This document shows positions 1-8,295 of a DNA stretch of 64,000 nucleotides, piece by piece. Origin of the DNA: Reyranella sp. (GTDB lineage Bacteria; Pseudomonadota; Alphaproteobacteria; Reyranellales; Reyranellaceae); contig JALHMO010000003.1 of the NCBI GenBank assembly GCA_022844015.1, positions 27,498-91,497 of the forward strand. The letters run 5' to 3'. The translations under genes were made by a program, and so were the position numbers. The notes beneath the pieces were generated by a model that saw nothing but the letters and a program-made list of their open reading frames with translations, did not search any database and was not told the origin of the DNA. Every line of letters begins with the position of its first letter. Position 1 is the first letter of the stretch.

Positions 1-200
1 GTGCCTTCGACCACGTCCTTGAACAGCGGCCGGTCGGCATCGCGCCGCATGCCGCCCTCGCCCGCCTCGCCGGTGCGAACCTTCAGGAACTGCTCGACGA
101 TCTCGCCGGGACCGTGCGCGCCCTCCTGCCACTGATACAGGGCCTGCACCGCCGCAAGCCGCGCGGCCTGTCGGCGGCTCGGCGTCGCCTGCTGGCTCAT
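1..200 (-). CDS. nusB: Transcription antitermination protein NusB (3' part outside window)
   Basis: The reverse strand opens with ATG at 200 and reads MSQQATPSRRQAARLAAVQA, followed by LYQW and a segment typical of the all-helical NusB N-terminus. NusB joins NusE (S10) in binding boxA RNA of rRNA operons. Only about 66 residues lie in the window; the rest is to the left of base 1. Its start overlaps the ribH stop by four bases (ATGA), so the two are translationally coupled. ribH-nusB adjacency is common in proteobacteria. Confidence 0.9.
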   Translation of the reverse strand, partial: MSQQATPSRRQAARLAAVQALYQWQEGAHGPGEIVEQFLKVRTGEAGEGGMRRDADRPLFKDVVEG

Positions 201-673
201 CGCGGCGGCCAGCGCCGGCGCAGTGCCACCATGGCGAGACAGGCGTGAGCGGAGTCGCCGCCCTTGTCGCCGCGATCGATGAAGGCTCGCGCCTGCGCTT
301 GCTCGAAATTGTTCACGGTGACGATGCCATAGCCGATGGCGAGCTTGCCTTGAACCGCCAGATCCATCAGGGCACGTGCGCTCTCGCCGCACACATAGTC
401 GTAGTGCGAGGTTTCGCCGCGGATGACGCAGCCCAGCGCCACAAAGCCGTCGTAGTGGCGTGCCGCCAGGGCAACGGCGCCCGGGATCTCGAAGGCGCCC
501 GGCACGACGATGCGCTCGAAGACCGCGCCATTGCGCACGATCTCGCGCTCCGCGCCGGCGATCAGGGCATCGGCGATCTCCGGGTAATAGCGCGATTCCA
601 CCACCAGGATGCGCGCGCCTGCCACGCCGGCGACCGGCGGCCTGGCCGTCGGCGTCTCCGTTCGTGTCGACAT
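197..673 (-). CDS. ribH: 6,7-dimethyl-8-ribityllumazine synthase
   Basis: This 158-residue protein condenses 5-amino-6-ribitylaminouracil with 3,4-dihydroxy-2-butanone 4-phosphate to give the lumazine precursor of riboflavin. The family signatures are visible: PGAFEIPGAVALAAR near residue 60, GCVIRGETSHYDYVC near residue 82 (phosphate-binding loop and catalytic His), and a C-terminal GGDSAHACLAM segment. Length is normal for the family. It lies between ribBA (2-bp gap) and nusB (4-bp overlap) in a tight riboflavin operon read leftward. Confidence 0.96.
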   Translation of the reverse strand: MSTRTETPTARPPVAGVAGARILVVESRYYPEIADALIAGAEREIVRNGAVFERIVVPGAFEIPGAVALAARHYDGFVALGCVIRGETSHYDYVCGESARALMDLAVQGKLAIGYGIVTVNNFEQAQARAFIDRGDKGGDSAHACLAMVALRRRWPPR

Positions 674-675
674 GG

Positions 676-1827
676 CTAGCGTGCCGCGCGGCCGGGAACC
701 GGCTTCTGGCCGACGATCTTGAGGCCGAAGCCCTCCAGACCGACGACGCTCCGGCGGCTGTTGCTCAGCAGCACCATTTCCTTGACGCCGAGATCGATCA
801 GGATCTGGGCGCCGACGCCATAGTCGCGTAGCTCGCCGCCCGACGGCGCGATCGGCTCGCCGGCGCGCCGGCGCTGCTCGGCCAGCATCACTGTCAACGG
901 CTCGCGGATCAGAACGATGACGCCGCGCCCCTCCTCGGCGATCAGCTTCATCGACGCCTCGATCTCGCCACCGCGGCCGGTGTCGCGCTGGCCCAGCGCG
1001 TCGGTGAAGATGTTGACGGCATGCATGCGCACGGTGACCGGCCCGCCGCTCGCCGGGTCACCCTTCACCAGGGCGATGTGCTGCGCCAGCGTCACCTTGT
1101 TCACGTAGATGACGCAGCGGAAGTCGCCGCCATAGATGCTCTCGAAGGTGGTCTCCGAGAGCCGCTTGACGATCGAATCGTAGCGCCGCCGGTAGGCGAT
1201 CAGGTCGGCGATGGTGCCGATCTTGAGGCCATGGCGCTGGGCGAAGGTGATGAGGTCGTTGCGACGGGCCATCGTGCCGTCGTCGTTCATGATCTCGCAG
1301 ATCACGCCGGCCGGCGTGAGGCCGGCAAGGCGCGCCAGGTCGACCGCGGCCTCGGTGTGGCCGGTGCGCTCCAGCGTGCCGCCATCGCGAGCCACCAGCG
1401 GGAAGACGTGGCCCGGCGAGACGATGTCCTGAGGCCCGCACGACGGGTCGATCGCGACCGACACGGTGCGCGCCCGGTCGGCGGCCGAGATCCCGGTGGT
1501 CACGCCCTCGCGCGCCTCGATCGACACGGTGAAGGCCGTCTGGTGCCGGGTGCCGTTGTTGCGCGCCATCAGCGCCAGCCCGAGCTGCTCGACCCGCTCG
1601 CGGGTCAACGCCAGGCAGATCAGGCCGCGCGCATGCTTGGCCATGAAGTTGATGGCCTCCGGCGTCGCCCACTGGGCGGGGATCACGAGGTCGCCTTCGT
1701 TCTCGCGATCTTCGTCGTCGACAAGGATGAACATCCGGCCGCGCCGGGCTTCCTCGATGATGTCCTCGGCCGCAGCCTTCACCTCCGAGAAGGTGATCCG
1801 CCAGGCATCCTTTTCGAGCGCGCTCAT
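676..1827 (-). CDS. ribBA: 3,4-dihydroxy-2-butanone-4-phosphate synthase with degenerate GTP cyclohydrolase II domain (RibBX-type)
   Basis: The 383-residue protein has an intact N-terminal RibB domain ([11 protein letters not shown] near residue 38; [15 protein letters not shown] near 157) that makes the four-carbon unit of lumazine from ribulose 5-phosphate. The C-terminal half is only GTP-cyclohydrolase-II-like. It keeps [10 protein letters not shown] and the final [10 protein letters not shown], but where the zinc-binding CxxxxxSLRCDCG and RQEGRGIGL motifs should be it reads [18 protein letters not shown] and [13 protein letters not shown]. All zinc cysteines are missing. This matches the RibBX variant known in proteobacteria, so GTP cyclohydrolase II activity must come from another gene. 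It overlaps ribE by 4 bp. Confidence 0.93.
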   Translation of the reverse strand: MSALEKDAWRITFSEVKAAAEDIIEEARRGRMFILVDDEDRENEGDLVIPAQWATPEAINFMAKHARGLICLALTRERVEQLGLALMARNNGTRHQTAFTVSIEAREGVTTGISAADRARTVSVAIDPSCGPQDIVSPGHVFPLVARDGGTLERTGHTEAAVDLARLAGLTPAGVICEIMNDDGTMARRNDLITFAQRHGLKIGTIADLIAYRRRYDSIVKRLSETTFESIYGGDFRCVIYVNKVTLAQHIALVKGDPASGGPVTVRMHAVNIFTDALGQRDTGRGGEIEASMKLIAEEGRGVIVLIREPLTVMLAEQRRRAGEPIAPSGGELRDYGVGAQILIDLGVKEMVLLSNSRRSVVGLEGFGLKIVGQKPVPGRAAR

Positions 1828-2426
1828 GATCTTCCGTGCTCCAACAGTCGCTGAACGTATCGCGCGAGCATGTCGACCTCAAGGTTGACGCGCTGGCCGA
1901 CCTTGGCCTGTCCCAGGGTCGTGACCGCCTGGGTGTGCGAGATGACGTTGATGCCGAAGCGGTTGCCGTCGACCTCGTTCACCGTGAGCGAGATACCGTC
2001 GACCGCGATCGAGCCCTTGGCCGCGATGAAGCGCGCCAGCTCGGCCGGCGCCTCGAACACGAAGCGCACGCTGCCGCCTTCCGGCGTCATCGAGACGATG
2101 CTGCCGACGCCGTCGACGTGCCCGTAGACCAGGTGGCCGCCCAACTCGTCGCCCAGCTTGAGCGACAGCTCGAGATTGAGCCGGCTGCCCTGGCGCCAGT
2201 CCCCGAGATGGGTCTTGGCGAGGCTTTCGCCGGAAACCTCGACGGCGAACCAGTCCTTGCCCTTCTCGACCACGGTCAGGCAGCAGCCCGAGCAGGCGAT
2301 CGACGCGCCGATGGCGATCGGCGCCATATCGTGCCTCGTCCGTACCGCGAAGCGGCGATCGCCCTGGTTGCCGCCGGGGGTCATGGCGGTGATCTCGCCG
2401 ACGTCGGTGACGATTCCCGTGAACAT
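1824..2426 (-). CDS. ribE: Riboflavin synthase alpha chain
   Basis: This 200-residue protein makes riboflavin by dismutating two lumazine molecules. It starts with the invariant MFTGIV and has the two repeated barrel halves: first repeat residues 1-95 ([21 protein letters not shown]), second repeat 96-190 ([24 protein letters not shown]). The open frame continues upstream without a stop, but the family start at 2426 is unambiguous because MFTGIV is the conserved N-terminus. It lies 8 bp downstream of ribD and overlaps ribBA by 4 bp. Confidence 0.96.
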   Translation of the reverse strand: MFTGIVTDVGEITAMTPGGNQGDRRFAVRTRHDMAPIAIGASIACSGCCLTVVEKGKDWFAVEVSGESLAKTHLGDWRQGSRLNLELSLKLGDELGGHLVYGHVDGVGSIVSMTPEGGSVRFVFEAPAELARFIAAKGSIAVDGISLTVNEVDGNRFGINVISHTQAVTTLGQAKVGQRVNLEVDMLARYVQRLLEHGRS

Positions 2427-2434
2427 GCGCGTAC

Positions 2435-3517
2435 TTAGGCCCCTCGGGTCCAGGTTTCCAGCGTGTCGCCGCCGACGATACGTGTCGCGACCAAGGTGAA
2501 CCGGGTCGCGAAACCCAGCCGCTCGAGCGCCAACGGGCCGACCGCAGAGCGGCTGTCGCCACCCAGCACCAGGCCACCTCGGAAGATGCTGAGGCGATCG
2601 ACCTCGCCTGCCCTGAGGAACGCCGCCGCCACCTCGCCTCCGCCTTCGACTATGAGGCGCATGATACCACGGGCGCCGAGCGCGCGGGCGGCGCCCGTGA
2701 CGTCGACCCGTCCTGCCGGATCGGAAGCGACCTCGATGAGCTCGACGCCCAGCGCCTGCAGGGCCTCGCGCCTGGCCGCGGGCGCGGCCGGGGTGCACAT
2801 CAGCCAGACCGGATGAGCGCGGGCCGTCGACGCCAGCTTCGAGGTCGGCGCGAGGCGTGCCCGCGAATCGAGCACGATCCGTATCGGCGAGTATCGTGCC
2901 AGGCCCGGCAGGCGGCAGGTCAGCTCGGGATCGTCCTGCGCCACGGTGTTGGCGCCGACCAGGATGGCGTCGTGCGTCGCCCGCATGCGGTGCCCCCAGG
3001 CCCGCGCTTGCGGACCGGTGATCCACTGGCTCTCGCCTGACGCCGTGGCGACCCGGCCATCGAGCGACGTGGCGAGCTTGAGATGGATCAGCGGTCTGCC
3101 CTCGCGCACGCGCAGCAGGAAGCCGGCGTTGATCTCGGCCGCCTCCGCCGCCCCCTCGCCGACCTCGACCGCGACGCCGGCGCCGCGCAGCCGGGCGTGG
3201 CCCTGGCCGTTGACCAGTGGATTGGGATCCTCGAGCGCCGAGACGACGCAGGAAACGCCCGCCGCGATCAGGGCGTCGGCGCAGGGCGGCGAGCGGCCGT
3301 GATGCGAGCAGGGTTCAAGGGTGACGTAGACCGTGGCGCCCTTCGCCAGGTCGCCGGCCTGCCGCAACGCATCGACCTCGGCATGCGGGCGGCCGCCATC
3401 CTGGGTGCGGCCACGGCCGACCACCCGGCCATCGCGCACGATCACGCAGCCGACGGCCGGGTTGGGCCACGTGCGCCCCAACGATCGGCGCGCCAGCGCG
3501 AGCGCCGCGCGCATCAT
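2435..3517 (-). CDS. ribD: Bifunctional diaminohydroxyphosphoribosylaminopyrimidine deaminase / uracil reductase
   Basis: This is a riboflavin pathway enzyme of 360 residues. The N-terminal deaminase domain shows the zinc site PHAEVDAL (near residue 41) and EPCSHHGRSPPC (near 65). The C-terminal reductase domain shows LKLATSLDGRVA (near 145), ILVGANTVAQDDP and LIVEGGGEVAAAFL. I chose the ATG at 3517 (ATGATG, second at 3514) because the longer frame runs 34 codons into nrdR with low-complexity residues, while 3517 lies 4 bp after the nrdR stop and starts at the conserved MMRAALALARRS. Confidence 0.95.
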   Translation of the reverse strand: MMRAALALARRSLGRTWPNPAVGCVIVRDGRVVGRGRTQDGGRPHAEVDALRQAGDLAKGATVYVTLEPCSHHGRSPPCADALIAAGVSCVVSALEDPNPLVNGQGHARLRGAGVAVEVGEGAAEAAEINAGFLLRVREGRPLIHLKLATSLDGRVATASGESQWITGPQARAWGHRMRATHDAILVGANTVAQDDPELTCRLPGLARYSPIRIVLDSRARLAPTSKLASTARAHPVWLMCTPAAPAARREALQALGVELIEVASDPAGRVDVTGAARALGARGIMRLIVEGGGEVAAAFLRAGEVDRLSIFRGGLVLGGDSRSAVGPLALERLGFATRFTLVATRIVGGDTLETWTRGA

Positions 3518-3521
3518 CCGG

Positions 3522-3989
3522 TCAGTCCTTGAGGCTGGCCGTCTCGGCGAGATCGGAGATGAACTCCTCGAAGTCCCGGGCCTCGCGGAAATTGCGGTAG
3601 ACCGAGGCGAAGCGGACATAGGCGACCGGATCGAGCGCGCGCAGCGCGTCCATCACCAGCTCGCCGATCTGCGTCGAGGGGATCTCGCTCTCGCCGGAGC
3701 TTTCGAGGCGGCGCACGATGCCGTTGACGACACGCTCCACCCGCTCCGGGTCGACCGGCCGCTTGCGGCAGGCGACCGAGATCGAGCGCGCGAGCTTGTC
3801 GCGGTCGAAGGCGACGCGCTGGCCGTTCTTCTTGATCACGGTGAGCTCGCGCAGTTGCACGCGCTCGAACGTGGTGAAGCGCGACCCGCAGGACGGGCAA
3901 TAGCGCCGCCGGCGGATCGCCGAGTTGTCATCGGTCGGTCGCGAGTCCTTAACCTGGGTGTCCTCGTGACCGCAGAATGGACAGCGCAT
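3522..3989 (-). CDS. nrdR: Transcriptional repressor NrdR
   Basis: This 155-residue protein represses ribonucleotide reductase genes by binding NrdR boxes. It has a zinc ribbon (CPFC at residues 3-6, CPSC near 31) followed by an ATP-cone domain ([20 protein letters not shown]). Length and start MRCPFCG are family-typical. It sits between glyA and ribD, the usual alphaproteobacterial arrangement. The short gap to glyA (3990-4022) contains a run of ten C residues on the plus strand. Confidence 0.97.
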   Translation of the reverse strand: MRCPFCGHEDTQVKDSRPTDDNSAIRRRRYCPSCGSRFTTFERVQLRELTVIKKNGQRVAFDRDKLARSISVACRKRPVDPERVERVVNGIVRRLESSGESEIPSTQIGELVMDALRALDPVAYVRFASVYRNFREARDFEEFISDLAETASLKD

Positions 3990-4022
3990 GTTCTCCCCCC
4001 CCCGTTTTTGCCTGCGCTCTTG

Positions 4023-5330
4023 TCAGTCGCGGTAGATCGGAAAGCGGGCGCAGAGCGCGTGCACCTTGGTGCGCACTTGGCTCTCCACCTGGGCGTCGCC
4101 GTCCGGCCCGTTGCGGGCGATGCCGTCGAGCACGTCGGCGATCAGATGGCCGATCTGGCGGAACTCGGCGACGCCGAAGCCGCGCGTCGTGCCGGCCGGC
4201 GAGCCCAGCCGCACGCCCGACGTCACGGTGAACTTCTCCGGATCGCCCGGGATGCTGTTCTTGTTCACCGTGATGCCGGCGCGGTCGAGCACTTTTTCCG
4301 CCGCCACGCCGGTCGCCTTCTTGGGCCTGAGGTCGACCAGCATGACGTGGCTGTCGGTGCCGCCGGAGACGATGGCGAGGCCGCGCTCGATCAGCGACGC
4401 CGAGAGCGCGCGCGCGTTGTCGACGACGTTGTGGGCATAGGTCTTGAACTCGGGGCGCAGCGCCTCGCCCAGCGCCACGGCCTTGGCGGCGATGATGTGC
4501 ATCAGCGGACCGCCCTGCAGGCCGGGGAACACCGCCGAGTTGATCTTCTTGCCGACCTCGACGTCGTTCGACAGCACCATGCCGCCGCGCGGGCCGCGCA
4601 GGGTCTTGTGTGTCGTCGTCGTCACGACATGGGCGTGCGGCAGCGGGCTCGGATAGACGCCGGCGGCGACCAGGCCAGCGTAGTGCGCCACGTCGACCAT
4701 GAACCAGGCGCCGATCTCGTCGGCCACCTTGCGGAAGCGCGCCCAGTCGATGTGACGGGAATAGGCCGACGCGCCGGCGACGATCAGCCTGGGCTTCTCG
4801 CGCCGCGCCACTTCCTCCATCTGCTCGTAATCGATCAGATGGCTGTCGGGCTTGACGCCGTACGACACCACCTTGAACCATTTGCCCGACTGGTTGGCCG
4901 GCGATCCGTGCGTGAGATGGCCGCCCTGGTCGAGCGCCATGCCCATGAAGGTGTCGCCGGGCTTCAGCAGCGCCATGAACACGGCCTGGTTGGCCTGCGC
5001 GCCGGAATGCGGCTGCACGTTGGCAAAGCTGCACTCGAACAGCTTGCAGGCGCGATCGATTGCGATCTGCTCGGCCTTATCGACCTCCTCGCAGCCGCCG
5101 TAGTAGCGCCGGCCGGGGTAGCCTTCGGCGTACTTGTTGGTCAGCACCGAGCCGGCGGCCTCGAGCACCGCCCGGGAGACGATGTTCTCCGAGGCAATCA
5201 GCTCGATCTGCTCGCGCTGGCGGTGCAACTCGCCCTTGAGGACGGCGTCGATCGCCGGATCCGACTCGGCAAGGTCGCGCGTGAACATCGGCAACGGCGC
5301 GTCGCTCAACTTGGCAGCAGCTTGACTCAT
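4023..5330 (-). CDS. glyA: Serine hydroxymethyltransferase
   Basis: A PLP enzyme that interconverts serine and glycine and charges tetrahydrofolate with one-carbon units. About 435 residues, normal length. Visible motifs are [25 protein letters not shown], the GGHLTHG stretch and [16 protein letters not shown], with the PLP lysine in HKT. I prefer the ATG at 5330, which overlaps the rpiB stop (ATGA); an in-frame ATG three codons upstream (5339) is an alternative. It is likely co-transcribed from upstream of rpiB. I looked for a glycine or SAM riboswitch upstream and saw none. Confidence 0.96.
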   Translation of the reverse strand: MSQAAAKLSDAPLPMFTRDLAESDPAIDAVLKGELHRQREQIELIASENIVSRAVLEAAGSVLTNKYAEGYPGRRYYGGCEEVDKAEQIAIDRACKLFECSFANVQPHSGAQANQAVFMALLKPGDTFMGMALDQGGHLTHGSPANQSGKWFKVVSYGVKPDSHLIDYEQMEEVARREKPRLIVAGASAYSRHIDWARFRKVADEIGAWFMVDVAHYAGLVAAGVYPSPLPHAHVVTTTTHKTLRGPRGGMVLSNDVEVGKKINSAVFPGLQGGPLMHIIAAKAVALGEALRPEFKTYAHNVVDNARALSASLIERGLAIVSGGTDSHVMLVDLRPKKATGVAAEKVLDRAGITVNKNSIPGDPEKFTVTSGVRLGSPAGTTRGFGVAEFRQIGHLIADVLDGIARNGPDGDAQVESQVRTKVHALCARFPIYRD

Positions 5331-5776
5331 CTTTGGCAACCCTTCGAAAGCTTCTCGACTCGCCGCACGTGGCGACCACCATCCCAGCCGGTTTTCAGAA
5401 AGACCTGAAGCGCCTCGCGCGCCACCTCGACGCCTATCAGCCGCTGGCCGAACGCAACCACGTTGGCGTCGTTGTGCTCGCGCGCCAGACGTGCAGACGT
5501 CGCGTCGTGGACCACCGCTGCCCGGACGTTGGGATTGCGGTTGGCGGCTATCGAGATGCCGATCCCGGTCCCGCAGACGAGAACGCCGCGCTCTGCCCTG
5601 CCCGACGCGATGGCCTCGGCCATGGCCTTGCCAAAGTCAGGATAGTCGACCGATTCCGTCGAGCCGGTGCCAAGATCGAGCACCTCGTGTCCCGCGGTCT
5701 GCAGGTCGCGCTTGAGAATCTCCTTGAGATCGAAGCCGGCATGATCCGACGCGACCGCGATGGCGCTCTCCGTCAT
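5327..5776 (-). CDS. rpiB: Ribose 5-phosphate isomerase B
   Basis: This 149-residue enzyme interconverts ribose 5-phosphate and ribulose 5-phosphate. Family features: [12 protein letters not shown] near the N-terminus, [30 protein letters not shown] (catalytic Cys and anion hole) and [18 protein letters not shown]. First gene of the leftward operon rpiB-glyA-nrdR-ribD-ribE-ribBA-ribH-nusB; the promoter must lie in 5777-5900, where I could not pick out convincing -35/-10 boxes. Confidence 0.95.
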   Translation of the reverse strand: MTESAIAVASDHAGFDLKEILKRDLQTAGHEVLDLGTGSTESVDYPDFGKAMAEAIASGRAERGVLVCGTGIGISIAANRNPNVRAAVVHDATSARLAREHNDANVVAFGQRLIGVEVAREALQVFLKTGWDGGRHVRRVEKLSKGCQR

Positions 5777-6110
5777 CTCGACGGCTGGTCCCTTTCTAGC
5801 TGTTGATCCTCCGTTACCATATCGGGGGTGACGATGTCACCGTTCCCCCAAAATCATGGAGTGCCGACTACAAGGCGTTGAATCGGTTCGGGAAAATGGC
5901 GAGGCCGTGGCTGGCGCCTGCTGCAGGTGGCATCAGCTTCCAGCGTCATCCAATATTGACAACGTCAAAATGCAACCCTCCCCCCGCAATCGGGCCCCGT
6001 AATCCGGGGGAGCTGAGACAGGGAAAATGCGAACAGTTTCTCCGTAGAGACGGGAGCCGGAGCATGCCATGGCTGGCGGCGAGCGCCGCTCACGCGCCGA
6101 AAAGGTATAT
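5777..6110. other. Intergenic region upstream of the rib/gly operon
   Basis: There is no supported gene here. The segment next to rpiB should carry the promoter of the leftward operon. The open frames crossing it have no family resemblance, and their composition follows the repeats to the right. I saw no riboswitch-like conserved structure. Confidence 0.5.
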
Positions 6111-6116
6111 CGAGCC

Positions 6117-6210
6117 CCAATTCTTGCTGTCGCTGCGGTCGCTTGCGGTCGCAGCCTTTCGAATCGAGGGGTTGGAGCGACCGCAAGCGAAGGTCTCTTG
6201 CGGTCGCACT
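6117..6210 (+). repeat. Stem-loop repeat unit 1 (GCAGCCTTT-GAATC type)
   Basis: Unit 1 has TTGCGGTCGC at 6143-6152 and 6198-6207 and its reverse complement GCGACCGCAA at 6177-6186, so alternative hairpins can form. Between the first two arms is GCAGCCTTTCGAATC followed by AGGGGTTGG. Units 2 (about 6290-6400) and 3 (about 6613-6720) share this core but have different stem sequences. Confidence 0.6.
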
Positions 6211-6289
6211 GCCGGTCTTCCGGTCGCATCGGCGCGTGCGCGCTCCCGTGCCGCTCGCTTGCGAGCGCCCTCGAAGCATCCGCCTGAAA

Positions 6290-6400
6290 ACTTGCGTCAT
6301 TTGCGTCACAGCGTCATTGGCCTTTGAAATCAGGACCTTGGCCGTGGCGCAACGGCGTGACGTTACGTCGGCAGGGTGTCGGTTTGCGTCGATGCTGGCG
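6290..6400 (+). repeat. Stem-loop repeat unit 2 (diverged)
   Basis: This carries TTGCGTCATTTGCGTCAC, then GGCCTTTGAAATCAGGA, then GGCGTGACGTTACGTCGGC. The core corresponds to AGCCTTTGGAATCAAGGA of unit 3. The inverted arms are imperfect (GCGTCAC against GTGACG), so it looks like an eroded copy. Confidence 0.45.
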
Positions 6401-6446
6401 ATCACGGTCGTGTCTTCGAAGCGCGCGGGGCATGAGCTCACTGCCT

Positions 6447-6565
6447 GGGAGCGCGCCACCTGAGGCGGAGTAATCTCCGCCGTGATGGCGCCTCTTGGGA
6501 TCGGTGATCGAGAAGATGAGCGCCATCTTGGCGGAGGTTACTCCCGCCACCCGTGGCGCGCTCCC
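6447..6565. repeat. Family D palindromic repeat (GGGAGCGCGCCAC type), copy 1
   Basis: Starts GGGAGCGCGCCAC and ends GTGGCGCGCTCCC, giving perfect 13-bp terminal inverted repeats. Inside are two further small hairpins, GGCGGAGTAATCTCCGCC and GGCGGAGGTTACTCCCGCC. Two more copies with other interiors lie at 32041-32115 and 61971-62065. Confidence 0.75.
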
Positions 6566-6612
6566 GGCAATGAGGTCGAAGGGGCAAGTTGGCGCCCGTG
6601 AGAGTCGAGGCC

Positions 6613-6720
6613 GAATCTTGCGTCCGTTGCGTCCGTGCGTCAGCAGCCTTTGGAATCAAGGAGTTGGCGCTGACGCAAGCGAAAATCGCTGCGTCAGCGG
6701 GAAGGCGGCGTGCGTCAGCG
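6613..6720 (+). repeat. Stem-loop repeat unit 3
   Basis: This has TGCGTCAGC at 6636-6644, GCTGACGCA at 6669-6677, TGCGTCAGC at 6690-6698 and again at 6711-6719. The core AGCAGCCTTTGGAATCAAGG lies between the first two arms. Spacing between arms (24 and 12 nt) matches unit 1 (24 and 11 nt) although the stem sequence differs, which suggests that pairing is conserved. Confidence 0.6.
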
Positions 6721-7012
6721 CTGTTGAACAGGGTTGGGGCCGCTGGTTCGGTCTGCATCTTGCCGGACGCAGTTTGTCACGACACCGCGCGCGATGGCAG
6801 GCGCGCCAGCCGCGTTGGCTCTCTTCTGCAGCCACGACTTTGTGCACCTGATTGCATGCGTCATTGCACGCGTCGCCCTCCCGGCGGTAGCGCCGCCCTC
6901 GTCCGACTATGTCCACATTCGACGCGAAGGCAAGACGCCCCAGCCGCCCGTCGTCTCTTACCGCAAGTGGCCGGCTGCCCTGACAGGAGCGCCCCCTATG
7001 AGGCGGGCCGCG
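6721..7012. other. Intergenic, nothing recognised
   Basis: There is no supported gene between the repeat units and the tRNA fragment. Translations in all frames are low-complexity or arginine-rich and resemble no family I know. Confidence 0.4.
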
Positions 7013-7066
7013 GGAGAGGTGCCGGAGTGGTCGATCGGGACGGTCTCGAAAACCGTTGTGCGTGCA
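7013..7066 (+). tRNA. 5' fragment of tRNA-Ser (anticodon CGA)
   Basis: GGAGAGGTGCCGGAGTGG opens as a class II tRNA-Ser: acceptor 5' strand, D arm, then an anticodon stem ACGGT/ACCGT around the loop CTCGAAA, giving anticodon CGA. The match continues into the variable arm (TTGTGCGTGCA) and stops near 7066. The 3' half of the variable arm, the T arm and the acceptor 3' strand are absent here. What follows on the minus strand is recombinase-associated coding sequence, so this is a broken tRNA at a recombination junction, not a functional gene. Confidence 0.75.
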
Positions 7067-7278
7067 TAGGATGGATTGATCTTCTCGGCCTTGGCGATCT
7101 CCTTTGATCGTCGCGTACCGGCCAGTCTCCAGCATCTTCTGCCATCGGAACGCGCGGGCAATGACCTTGACCCGCGTGCTGTCGACGTGGGCGGCATGGG
7201 CGCGCCGTCTGGTGCCAGGACCAGCTTGCGTCCGCCACGCTTGCGGACGCCGAAGGGCAACTTGATGGTGACCACAAT
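7066..7278 (-). pseudogene. Remnant of small gene that normally follows a serine recombinase
   Basis: The minus strand reads VVTIKLPFGVRKRGGRKLVL and APDGAP, then in a second frame TRVKVIARAFRWQKMLETGR, then back in the first frame EIAKAEKINPSYA. This matches a small DNA-binding-type protein commonly encoded after large serine recombinases in proteobacteria (RGGRK, ARAFRW, AEKIN signatures). At least two frameshifts break it, and it ends at the tRNA fragment where its C-terminal half should continue. Confidence 0.6.
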
Positions 7279-7295
7279 GGACTCTGGTCCAGGAA

Positions 7296-7600
7296 CTAGG
7301 CGGCCCTCCGGAGGTCGCCGAGTTCGTGGACGACTTGCCCAAGCCCCTGCGTCCGCAGCTACAGCTCGAGCCTGTCTGGCTTGAGCTCGATCCGCTGGAC
7401 CAGCAGCGGACAATGCGAGCGTGCTCGGCGGGAAACAATTCCTCCCAAGCGGGTCGAGCCGATCGAGGGCCTCGCGGACCTTCGCCTCATGCAACTCGGC
7501 TGTGGCCCCTTCCGCCTGTGCAGCGCGCCACGTCGCCATGACGACCTCCGGCAACTTCTGCAGCGCCCGGAGCTGGTCGATGACGGGGGCCTCTGATACT
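7296..7600 (-). pseudogene. C-terminal remnant of a large serine recombinase
   Basis: The minus strand reads LRALQKLPEVVMATWRAAQA, later HEAKVREALDRLDPL, shifts frame to FPAEHARIV, and shifts again towards GDLRRAA before a TAG at 7296-7298. This pattern is the C-terminus of recombinase-family (resolvase/invertase, zinc-ribbon) proteins, where LDPLWEELFPAEQARIV is usual. The catalytic N-terminal domain is absent. The order recombinase then small accessory gene matches intact loci, so both are remains of one element. Confidence 0.55.
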
Positions 7601-7732
7601 GGCAACCGAGACGCGCCGGTTCTAGTCGTGCGCCGCCTGTCGTGCGCTTGCCTCGCCCTTTCGGGGCGGCCTGACGTGGAATCGGTACAGCTTGTGGGCC
7701 CCCAAGGCGTGGGTAAGTGGCCGTTTCGCAGA

Positions 7733-7749
7733 TGCCCGCAATGCGGGCA
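7733..7749 (-). terminator. Short GC hairpin after the nuclease-transposase gene
   Basis: TGCCCGCA and its near complement TGCGGGCA abut with a one-base spacer, 16 bp downstream of the stop at 7766. There is no U-run, so it is at best a weak terminator or an element-end structure. Confidence 0.35.
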
Positions 7750-8295
7750 CTGAGGAGGTGCCGCGTCAGATATCAATCTCTGTTTTCCCAGATCTAAGGA
7801 AATCCAGGAAGCCAATGCCGCGATACCTGAGGGTCTGCTGCACGCTGAGCAGGATGCAGTAGTCGGCCGTTCCCTTCGCTGTGCTGCTGGCCATGGTGTT
7901 GCGCAGGCGGGTGAACGCTCGGACAGCGTGCTCAGCGTTGTTGTTGTTCCAGGGAACACCGTCGTAGTGCAGGAAGGTAAACAGGTTCTCGCGATTTTTG
8001 CCAATCCTCTTCTGAAGCGCTGCCGCCACCCCGGTGGAGCAGGGCATGGCGGCAACCTCGTCGAAAAAGCGCTCGGCCGCTCGCCTGTGCTTTGCCAGGT
8101 GATGCTTTTTCAGGCCCCACCTGTCGACGGTCTCAACGATCTCCCGCAGGAGCGAGCCGAATTGCCGGGCAATAGACGCCAGTTCGTCATCGAAGGGTTG
8201 CTTGAGAAGGTCCTCGTTGATGTCTCTCATTAGGTGGATGAGGCACTTTTGCTGGCGACAGGGAATGCCGTCGTACCCACCGTAAAAGTCACTAA

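Noticed and set aside
3333..5408. A 691-codon open frame on the plus strand antisense to nrdR and glyA
   Set aside because: It is a GC3-driven shadow; the opposite strand carries clear nrdR and glyA, and the translation has no family features.
5777..5900. FMN, glycine or SAM riboswitch upstream of the rib/gly operon
   Set aside because: I could not find the conserved core sequences of any of these in the region before rpiB.
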